Shown here piece after piece: positions 1 to 5,079 of a stretch of 5,079 bases of DNA. The notes under the pieces are model-generated. The model did no database searches. It was not told the origin of the DNA and worked only from the letters and a program-made list of their open reading frames with translations. Location of the stretch: the NCBI GenBank assembly GCA_026417675.1, contig JAOACV010000244.1:1-5079 (forward strand), read 5' to 3'. The stretch's first letter is position 1. Each line of letters starts with the position of its first letter. The translations under genes and the position numbers were made by a program. This DNA is from Verrucomicrobiia bacterium (lineage in GTDB: Bacteria; Verrucomicrobiota; Verrucomicrobiia; CAIQCK01).

Positions 1-422
<422 letters not shown>

Positions 423-700
423 GCGCGCACCCGTGAGTTATCGGGAGATCTCGTTCAACAACGCCGCCAACCAGTAGCCCGAACGCCAGCCGGGCACGCA
501 AGTGCTTGAATATGCCGGTGGCTCTTTGGCGGACCGTCTCCGCGCTCATCGTGAACGGCTGTGCAAGCTCCACGCCGACGACCAGCCCAACGGTGCTCCG
601 GGTGTGTGGTGCCGGAAGACTCGGAACGATGGAGCGCGTTCGGAGAACGCACTCCACCTTGGAACGGAAGTATGCGGCGTGAAGGCGGGCGACCAGCCGT
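423..700. other. Convergent intergenic spacer between rpoC and the FecR-type gene, no credible gene
   Basis: These 278 bp lie between two convergent stop codons. Short open frames exist on both strands (for example 400-657 on the minus strand and 502-747 on the plus strand), but their translations are Arg/Ala/Pro-rich, show no recognisable motif and overlap each other or real genes, so I treat them as chance. The spacer holds a strong imperfect hairpin at 630-656 and an 11-bp inverted repeat at 551-561 / 694-704, listed separately. I see no U-tract terminator for rpoC; CCCG(N8)CGGG just after its stop is too weak to call. Confidence 0.6.
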
Positions 701-704
701 TCAC
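551..704. repeat. 11-bp inverted repeat pair bounding 154 bp (possible MITE-like or relic element)
   Basis: GTGAACGGCTG at 551-561 is the exact reverse complement of CAGCCGTTCAC at 694-704. The right arm overlaps the stop codon of the FecR-type gene (701-703). The interval contains the hairpin at 630-656, but off centre. No target-site duplication is obvious outside the arms and no transposase fragment is seen inside. The match is visible in the sequence. Calling it a mobile element is speculative, and at this GC content an 11-bp inverted match could be chance. Confidence 0.3.
630..656. repeat. Strong imperfect palindrome: candidate REP-like repeat or bidirectional terminator stem
   Basis: TGGAG (630-634) pairs with CTCCA (652-656), and GCGTTC (636-641) pairs with GAACGC (645-650). 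The loop is 3 nt (GGA) and there is one C/A mismatch (635/651). That gives 11 paired positions in 27 nt, the most compact stem I found in the window. It lies between two convergent genes, 45 bp beyond the stop of the FecR-type gene in that gene's direction and about 210 bp beyond rpoC. No T-run follows on either strand, so intrinsic termination is uncertain. A dispersed palindromic repeat or an mRNA 3'-end stabilising stem are alternatives. Confidence 0.5.
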
Positions 705-2311
705 CGCAGTTTCGCCATCAAGTCCTCGAACTGGGCGAACTCGATGACCTCGGGGCTGGCGACGTAGTTCTGGCCGAAGACGTTGCCCATCGTCGGGGAG
801 AGTTGCTTCGGCACCAGCGACGCGTTCATGACCATGACGACCTTCACGGAGCCGTCGCTGTAGTAGGTTGTCTCGGCCTTCTCGGCGCCCTGCACGACGC
901 CGGTGACGGTCTGGCGGATGGTGTCGTTTTTGACGGCGAAGTTCTCGACGGTGGTGTTGGAGTCAATCACCACGCCGTAAATCTTCTCGGCCATCTTGCG
1001 CAACGCGTCCACCTCCGCCGCGCGCTCGGTGGTCACGCGCGCCTGCGGGCCGTAGAGCCTGCCGTATTCGGCCAGCGAGATGGGCACGATGGCCTGCTTG
1101 AACTGGACCGCGCCGCCGAGCGCGTCCTGCAATCCAAGACCGTCAAGCTCGACCGCGACCTTGAACGAACCATCGGGCTGTTTCTCCGACTCGACGACCT
1201 TGGCCGTCGCGACGTAGTCGAAGAGCTTCTTTGCCAGCTTCTCGTCCTTCATGATGAGGTCCGAAACCGGCTTCTCGCCTTCGACCTTGAGGTCGTAGAT
1301 GATGTGGGCGAGCCGGCTGAAAGCCCTGTTCCTGGCGGAGGTCTCCGTCTGATCCACGCCGACGCCGCGCAGTTTGGCGGCCGCTTGCGCCTGACGCTGC
1401 TGGATGAATTGCCGGCCGAGAATGCGCTCCGACAACACGCCGCTGCCGCGCGCGCGCAACTGCGCGATCTCCCAAGGCGAGATCGTCGTTTGCTGGTAGG
1501 GTTTCACATTGACTGATTTGTTCGGGTTGTCGCCGCTGACAAGCGTCACGTTGCCCTGGACCACGCCGCAGTTGATGGCGCGAACCGCCACGCCGGGAGG
1601 CGGCGCCGGCAACGGCCAGAAACCGATGCCAACTCCCACACCGCCCGGACCCGCACCCGCGCCCACACCGACGCCAACCGGTCCCACGCCAGCGCCCGCG
1701 CCGGCCGCAACGCCGCCGGGGCCAACCCCGGCGCCGACGCCCGCGCCCACCCCGGCGACGTTGGCACTACCGCTGACGCCGACGCCGCCCGGACCGGCTC
1801 CCACGCCCACATCCGCGCGCGCAACGCCTGGAACGCCCGCGCCGGCGACCACGCCCGCGCCGCCTGGGCCGGCATCCACGCCGACGCGCGCGATGCCGAT
1901 GTCAATGCCGAAAAACGTGCCGCGCGCCGCCGCGACGGCAATCGGGGTGCGCCCCACGTATTCGGTGTCGGCGGGCAGCCTGTCGAGCTTGGAGGCAAGC
2001 CCGCCGCGGGTGAGGTCGAGCGTTACCTTCTTCACGACGGACCCATCAGGCTTGCGCGATTCCTCCCAAAGGGCGTTGACCTTGACGGTGCTCAGCTCGC
2101 GCACGCGAAACGAGTTGGCGGGGTCGAGCGCGACGTCGCAAAAGCTGGCCGCCTCGGTGCCAATGGTCGAGCCGGCGCCGAGGGTCATGCCTTGGGCGGC
2201 GATTTTACCGTCCACATGCACAGTGCCTTGCACCAGCGTCATGGTCGCCGGTTGCGGCGCGACGGCGAGCGCGGGGAACACGATCAGAAACCAAGGTGCG
2301 ATTCTCTTCAT
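701..2311 (-). CDS. Exported FecR-type protein with Gly-rich insertion and tandem LPP20-like domains
   Basis: The gene encodes 536 residues from an ATG at 2311 to a TGA at 701. Residues 1-18 (MKR followed by a hydrophobic run ending in AVA) look like a Sec signal peptide cleaved after A18, so the product should be periplasmic or on the envelope. Residues about 24-135 resemble the first half of a FecR-type beta domain: VQGTVHVDG, a RVRELSTVKV strand, LDLTRGGL and TPIAVAAARGT, the family's (V/A)xxxRGT signature. Residues 143-230 are low-complexity Gly/Val/Ala/Pro, about 42% glycine. The FecR fold seems to resume at about 242-276 (GVVQGNVTLVSG...SVNVKPYQQT). Residues 321-391 and 427-497 align to each other without a gap and resemble LPP20-type lipoprotein domains, although the protein has no lipobox. 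The only two cysteines, C58 and C248, flank the insertion. There is no Shine-Dalgarno sequence before the ATG; a dyad occupies that site. The gene is divergent to the CHASE2 cyclase and convergent with rpoC. FecR similarity is fairly secure, the LPP20 assignment is moderate, and the biological role is unknown. It is not the FecR anti-sigma regulator itself, because it lacks a transmembrane helix after the signal peptide and there is no ECF sigma gene nearby. Confidence 0.85.
   Translation of the reverse strand: MKRIAPWFLIVFPALAVAPQPATMTLVQGTVHVDGKIAAQGMTLGAGSTIGTEAASFCDVALDPANSFRVRELSTVKVNALWEESRKPDGSVVKKVTLDLTRGGLASKLDRLPADTEYVGRTPIAVAAARGTFFGIDIGIARVGVDAGPGGAGVVAGAGVPGVARADVGVGAGPGGVGVSGSANVAGVGAGVGAGVGPGGVAAGAGAGVGPVGVGVGAGAGPGGVGVGIGFWPLPAPPPGVAVRAINCGVVQGNVTLVSGDNPNKSVNVKPYQQTTISPWEIAQLRARGSGVLSERILGRQFIQQRQAQAAAKLRGVGVDQTETSARNRAFSRLAHIIYDLKVEGEKPVSDLIMKDEKLAKKLFDYVATAKVVESEKQPDGSFKVAVELDGLGLQDALGGAVQFKQAIVPISLAEYGRLYGPQARVTTERAAEVDALRKMAEKIYGVVIDSNTTVENFAVKNDTIRQTVTGVVQGAEKAETTYYSDGSVKVVMVMNASLVPKQLSPTMGNVFGQNYVASPEVIEFAQFEDLMAKLR
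1622..1885 (-). repeat. Low-complexity coding tract: silk/elastin-like Gly-Val-Ala-Pro repeat within the FecR-type gene
   Basis: This tract encodes residues 143-230 of the FecR-type protein. By my count 37 of 88 residues are glycine, with Val, Ala and Pro making up nearly all the rest. Glycine often falls at every second residue (GVGAGVGAGVGPGG), giving a 6-bp DNA periodicity. Related modules such as VGVGAGPGGVGV recur with small changes. On the plus strand the same DNA reads as a Pro/Thr/Ala-rich open frame, which is a shadow. The frame stays intact through the tract and recovers recognisable FecR-like sequence afterwards, so it is translated and not a frameshift product. Confidence 0.85.
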
Positions 2312-2316
2312 AGGAA

Positions 2317-2335
2317 CAGCCGGTTGAGACGGCTG
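2317..2335. promoter_or_regulatory. CAGCCG-N7-CGGCTG dyad just upstream of the FecR-type start (operator or RNA hairpin)
   Basis: CAGCCG (2317-2322) and CGGCTG (2330-2335) are exact inverted copies separated by GTTGAGA. The dyad ends 5 bp before the ATG of the FecR-type gene, exactly where a ribosome binding site would lie; no GGAGG-like sequence is present there. As DNA it could be a repressor or activator site. As RNA it would form a 6-bp GC-rich stem over the initiation region. Confidence 0.4.
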
Positions 2336-2387
2336 AAGTCTCGCCTTGCTTCAAAACTCGCGCAAGAAAAATTCGGCGTTGAGACGG
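2323..2387 (+). repeat. 10-bp direct repeat GTTGAGACGG, two copies 55 bp apart
   Basis: GTTGAGACGG occurs at 2323-2332 and again at 2378-2387, both inside the 102-bp divergent intergenic region. The start-to-start spacing of 55 bp is close to five helical turns, so both copies could face roughly the same side of the DNA. The first copy overlaps the loop and right arm of the dyad at 2317-2335. Two sites for one transcription factor is a reasonable guess; chance or a small local duplication cannot be excluded. Confidence 0.35.
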
Positions 2388-2413
2388 GGCGGCGCGCCCG
2401 CTACGGTGACCAC

Positions 2414-4174
2414 GTGAAACCTTGGCGACGAATCGGATGCGCGATCGGCATTGTGCTGGGTTTGTTGTTCGCATGGGCCGGCCTCTGGCTCGGTCAAACC
2501 GAGATGCTGCGCGTGTTTGAACTGGCTTCGCTCGACGTGCGGTTCCGCGCCGAGAGACCGGCGAACCTCGACCCGCGGATCATCCTCGTTGTCATTGACG
2601 ATTCGAGCATCCGCCAACTCGGCCGCTGGCCGTGGCCGCGGGAGTTTCACGCCGCGTTGTTGCAGGCGCTCAACGAGTTTCCCCCCCGGGCCATTGGCTA
2701 CGACATTCTGATGACCGAGCCGGACGAAAAGCATCCGGAGTTTGATCGGGCGGTCGTCGAGCTGTGCCGCCAGCTCCGATGCGCAGTGTTTGCGGTTGCG
2801 CGGGACCGCGACGCGCGGGGCGAATACGAACTGAAGCCGTTTGAGGCGCTGGCGAAGGTGACGACGCCCGGCGCGGTCAACGCGCCGCGCGATCCCGATG
2901 GCGTGCTGCGCCGGCTGCCGATGCGCGTGCTGGGCCAGCCGAGCTTCTCGGCGGCGGTGGCGGAACTGGCCGAAAAGGGTTCCACGGCGAAGCTGCCCGA
3001 CACGCTACCGATCCGGTTCCGCGGACGGCTGAAGGATTTCCGGGTTGTGTCGGCGGCCGAAGTGCTGAAATCGCTGCAGGATCGCGCCGCAGGCAGGCCG
3101 GAGTCGTTTCCGCTCAAGAACTTCCTCAACAGCGTCGTGCTCGTCGGACTGGCGGCCACGGGCACCGACGTGGCGCCGACGCCGCTGGACACCAACTCGC
3201 CGCTGGTGGCCGTGCACGCCAACGCGGTCAACAACATCCTGCGCCGCGATTTCCTGCGCGAGGCGCCGCGGCAGGCCACGTGGGTTGTGGTGGCGTTGCT
3301 TTGCGCGTTCATCGGCGTGACCACGGCGACGCGGCGGCCGGCAGCATCGGGGGCGCTGACGGGGCTAGCGATGGGCGGCTGGGTGGCGGCGGCGTTCTGG
3401 CTGCTGCGCGAATGGAATCTCTGGATTGAGCTTGTCACGCCGGTGGCCGTGTTGCTCCCGACGTTCGCCGTGATGTCAGCCTACCGTTTTTTTGTGGAGG
3501 AGCGCGACAAGCGGTTTATCAAGAAAGCGCTTCGGCACTATTTGAGCGAACGCATCATGAACCAGGTGTTACAGAACCCGCAAATGCTTCGGCTCGGCGG
3601 CGAACGGCGGACGCTGACGGTGCTCTTCAGCGACGTGCGCGGGTTCACAATGTTCTGCGAGAAGAACCCTCCGGAAACCGTCGTGCCGCTGTTGAACGAA
3701 ATCCTCGGCGCGTTATCGGCGACGATCAAGAAACACGATGGCACGCTCGACAAGTATATCGGCGACGCGATTATGGCCTTCTGGGGCGCGCCGATTCCCC
3801 AGAAAGAGGACCACGCGTTGCGCGCGGTGCGCTGCGCGCTCGAGATGCAGGCGGAACTACGGCGCCTTGGCGAGGCCATGAGCGCGCTCGGCCTCGCCGC
3901 GCTGCGGATGGGCGTCGGCATCAACACCGGCGACATGATGGTCGGCAACATGGGTTCTGCGGAGCTGTTCAACTACACCGTCATCGGCGACGAGGTGAAC
4001 CTGGCCGCGCGGCTGGAGGCCGAAACCCGCAAATGGGAAGCCGACATCATCATCAGCGAGAGCACCTACGAGCTGGTCAAAGACCACATCCGCTGCGAAC
4101 GACTTGGCGAGACCACGGTGAAGGGCAAGGCCAAGCCGGTGACGATTTACAAAGTGGTGGGACCGAAGGAGTAA
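2414..4174 (+). CDS. CHASE2-domain class III adenylate cyclase, membrane-bound
   Basis: The product is predicted to make cAMP from ATP in response to an extracytoplasmic signal. I chose the GTG at 2414 (586 residues): upstream codons run into the divergent FecR-type gene, and from here the protein starts with KPWRR and a membrane helix (about 7-25). Residues about 35-280 form a CHASE2 sensor: LDVRFRAERP, IILVVIDDSS, GRWPWPREFHAALL, DPDGVLRR, VVLVGLAATGTDVAPTPLD and VAVHANAVNNILRR are all typical. Three further membrane helices follow (about 288-306, 313-331, 337-361), then a linker and the catalytic domain (about 399-580). Catalytic residues are present: metal-binding D407 (FSDVRGFT) and D451 (DKYIGD), adenine-selecting K447 and D526 (YTVIGDEVN), and transition-state N529 and R533 (NLAARLE). 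The domain therefore looks active and ATP-specific, and complete enough to work as a homodimer with two sites. No Shine-Dalgarno sequence precedes the GTG. CHASE2 ligands are largely unknown. The neighbouring exported FecR-type protein is a plausible partner. Confidence 0.93.
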   Translation: MKPWRRIGCAIGIVLGLLFAWAGLWLGQTEMLRVFELASLDVRFRAERPANLDPRIILVVIDDSSIRQLGRWPWPREFHAALLQALNEFPPRAIGYDILMTEPDEKHPEFDRAVVELCRQLRCAVFAVARDRDARGEYELKPFEALAKVTTPGAVNAPRDPDGVLRRLPMRVLGQPSFSAAVAELAEKGSTAKLPDTLPIRFRGRLKDFRVVSAAEVLKSLQDRAAGRPESFPLKNFLNSVVLVGLAATGTDVAPTPLDTNSPLVAVHANAVNNILRRDFLREAPRQATWVVVALLCAFIGVTTATRRPAASGALTGLAMGGWVAAAFWLLREWNLWIELVTPVAVLLPTFAVMSAYRFFVEERDKRFIKKALRHYLSERIMNQVLQNPQMLRLGGERRTLTVLFSDVRGFTMFCEKNPPETVVPLLNEILGALSATIKKHDGTLDKYIGDAIMAFWGAPIPQKEDHALRAVRCALEMQAELRRLGEAMSALGLAALRMGVGINTGDMMVGNMGSAELFNYTVIGDEVNLAARLEAETRKWEADIIISESTYELVKDHIRCERLGETTVKGKAKPVTIYKVVGPKE

Positions 4175-4227
4175 TTGGCCGCAGAGTATCGGCGTGGTTC
4201 GCCTGCCGCGCAGCCGGCCGACCTAGG

Positions 4228-4264
4228 GAGGCGGAAAGGGCGCCATTGGAAGTCTGTCCGCCTC
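4228..4264. terminator. Possible weak bidirectional terminator hairpin
   Basis: GAGGCGGA (4228-4235) is the exact reverse complement of TCCGCCTC (4257-4264), with a 21-nt loop. It lies between the convergent cyclase (stop at 4174) and tyrS (stop at 4291), where a shared terminator would be expected. The loop is long and no T-run follows on either strand, so this is at best a weak or factor-assisted terminator. The rest of 4175-4290 shows nothing else I can support. Confidence 0.35.
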
Positions 4265-4290
4265 ATTAGTTCGGCGGCTGTCACTTTATC

Positions 4291-5069
4291 CTACGTCAGC
4301 TCGATCTTCCGCACGATGCGCCTGCCTGCGCGCAGGATTTGGCCGGCGCGTGGTTCCAGCGCGGCCTTCGGATCGGTCAGTTTCTCGCCGTCGAGCTGGA
4401 CACCGCCTTCTTGGATGAGGCGGCGAATGTCGCCGCGGCTCTTGAACGCGCCGGTTTTCTCAACCAGTTCGACCAGGCCGATCTTGCCGGCGGGGACGGT
4501 GAGCGGCTCGGCCACTTCGTCGAGCTTCTTTTGAGAGAACTGTTTGTCAAAATGCTCGCGGGCGGCGCGGGCAGCATCGGCGCTGTGAAGCCGCTCCACC
4601 AGCGCAGCGGCGAGGGCTTTCTTGGCTTCCATCGGATGGCCGGCTTTGAGCGCGGCGATTTCGGACGGCGTCTTGCCGAGGAGCATCTCATACCATTGCC
4701 ACATCAACTCGTCGCTGATGCTCATGGTTTTGCCGAAAACCTCGTTGGGCGGCTCGTTGACGCCGATGTAGTTGCCGAGGCTCTTGCTCATCTTTTGCAC
4801 GCCGTCGAGGCCGGGCAGGATCGGCAGGATGATCACGACTTGCGGCTGCTGTCCCGCGTCTGCCTGAAGCTGGCGGCCGACGAGGTTGTTGAACGTTTGG
4901 TCCGTGCCGCCCAGTTCCACATCGGACTGGACGCAAACGCTGTCGTAACCCTGCATGAGGGGGTAGAGGAACTCATGGACGCTGATTGGCTCGCCGGCTT
5001 TGTAACGTTTTTCAAAGGTATCACGCTCCAACATGCGGGCCACGCTCATCTGGCTGGCCAGCCGGATGA
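4291..5069 (-). CDS. tyrS: Tyrosyl-tRNA synthetase (TyrRS), N-terminally truncated by the fragment end
   Basis: This is a class I aminoacyl-tRNA synthetase that charges tRNA-Tyr in the cytoplasm. About 258 residues are visible. The frame stays open past the first internal ATG (5049) to the adapter, reading [22 protein letters not shown], so that ATG is not the start. Typical TyrRS segments follow: [25 protein letters not shown] (tyrosine and ATP pocket region), [20 protein letters not shown] with an exact KMSKS loop at 4780-4794, and a C-terminal S4-type RNA-binding domain ([24 protein letters not shown], about the last 60 residues). The canonical KMSKS and GLDGVQ context point to the roughly 400-residue TyrRS subfamily and not the E. 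coli-like form with a KFGKT loop. About 140-150 N-terminal residues, including the HIGH motif, lie outside the fragment. It ends with TAG at 4291, convergent with the cyclase. Confidence 0.96.
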
Positions 5070-5079
5070 CTGTCTCTTA
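5070..5079 (-). other. Partial inverted Tn5 mosaic end / adapter remnant (non-genomic)
   Basis: The last ten bases, CTGTCTCTTA, are the first ten bases of the reverse complement of the Tn5 mosaic end (CTGTCTCTTATACACATCT). They face the adapter at the other end, as expected for a tagmented fragment. A ten-base match could be chance alone, but with the full mosaic end at the left terminus it is convincing. It should be trimmed before translating tyrS. Confidence 0.9.

Larger units (their letters stand above)
2312..2413. promoter_or_regulatory. Divergent promoter/operator region between the FecR-type gene and the cyclase
   Basis: These 102 bp separate the two divergent starts and must hold the promoters for both genes, unless either is read from further away. 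An A/T-richer stretch at about 2349-2374 is the likeliest promoter core, but I find no convincing -35/-10 pair on either strand. Two sequence signals stand out: a dyad at 2317-2335 and a 10-bp direct repeat at 2323-2332 and 2378-2387. Function is inferred from position only. Confidence 0.5.

Noticed and set aside
431..450. CCCG-N8-CGGG as an rpoC terminator
   Set aside because: It has only four base pairs and no following T-run.
803..1516. Plus-strand open frame of 237 codons over the C-terminal half of the FecR-type gene
   Set aside because: It is rich in Arg, Leu, Asp and His with no domain or signal, as typical for an antisense shadow in GC-rich DNA. The opposite strand carries the duplicated domain.
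1509..2327. Plus-strand open frame of 272 codons, rich in Pro, Thr and Ala
   Set aside because: It is antisense to the FecR-type gene. Its Pro-rich repeats are simply the complement of the Gly-rich tract, while the minus strand has a signal peptide, FecR-like and LPP20-like sequence in one frame.
2345..2366. CTTGC-N12-GCAAG inverted repeat in the divergent promoter region
   Set aside because: A five-base arm with a long loop is within chance expectation. Recorded only because it sits in the likely promoter core.
2192..2413. Upstream extension of the cyclase frame to an ATG at 2192
   Set aside because: It would overlap the start of the divergent FecR-type gene by 120 bp and adds an Arg/His-rich sequence with no domain. 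The GTG at 2414 begins just before the first membrane helix, as expected for CHASE2 cyclases.
2698..3438. Minus-strand open frame of 246 codons inside the cyclase gene
   Set aside because: It lies entirely opposite the CHASE2 and membrane region. The Ser/Arg/Thr-rich translation has no family features.
5047..5049. ATG at 5049 (minus strand) as the tyrS start
   Set aside because: The frame continues upstream with IRLASQ, which fits the TyrRS sequence before MSVARMLER, and the HIGH motif region is still missing. The gene runs off the fragment.

Overview
This is a short, GC-rich bacterial fragment. It is bounded at both ends by Tn5 transposase mosaic-end (Nextera) sequence: the full 19 bp at 3-21 and the first 10 bp, in inverted orientation, at 5070-5079. 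Genuine genomic sequence therefore runs from about 22 to 5069, and the two terminal genes are cut by library preparation, not by biology. A tagmented single molecule, such as a synthetic long read from a metagenome, would look like this. The lineage cannot be fixed. High GC, start codons without a clear Shine-Dalgarno sequence and the FecR-type architecture would fit Verrucomicrobiota or a related PVC group, but this is a low-confidence guess.

Layout. 22-422 (+) is the C-terminal end of rpoC (RNA polymerase beta'). 423-700 is a gene-poor convergent spacer with a strong imperfect hairpin (630-656) and an 11-bp inverted repeat (551-561 / 694-704). 701-2311 (-) is a complete exported FecR-type protein. 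Its FecR region is split by an 88-residue Gly/Val/Ala/Pro stretch, and its C-terminal half holds two tandem copies of an LPP20-like domain. 2312-2413 is the divergent intergenic region, with a 6-bp dyad next to the FecR start and a 10-bp direct repeat. 2414-4174 (+) is a complete membrane-bound CHASE2-class III adenylate cyclase. 4175-4290 is a convergent spacer with a possible weak terminator. 4291-5069 (-) is the C-terminal two thirds of tyrosyl-tRNA synthetase (tyrS).

How the genes may work together. rpoC and tyrS are housekeeping genes flanking an accessory divergent pair, the FecR-type exported protein and the CHASE2 cyclase. FecR-domain proteins and CHASE2 cyclases are often found side by side in bacteria. 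The economical reading is an envelope-to-cytoplasm signalling pair: an extracytoplasmic partner or ligand-presenting protein, and a membrane cyclase that converts an external cue into cAMP. This is inference from domains and adjacency. The unusual parts are in the FecR-type protein: the silk/elastin-like insertion, its only two cysteines lying on either side of that insertion, and the gapless internal duplication. No CRISPR array, tRNA, rRNA, transposase or phage gene is visible.
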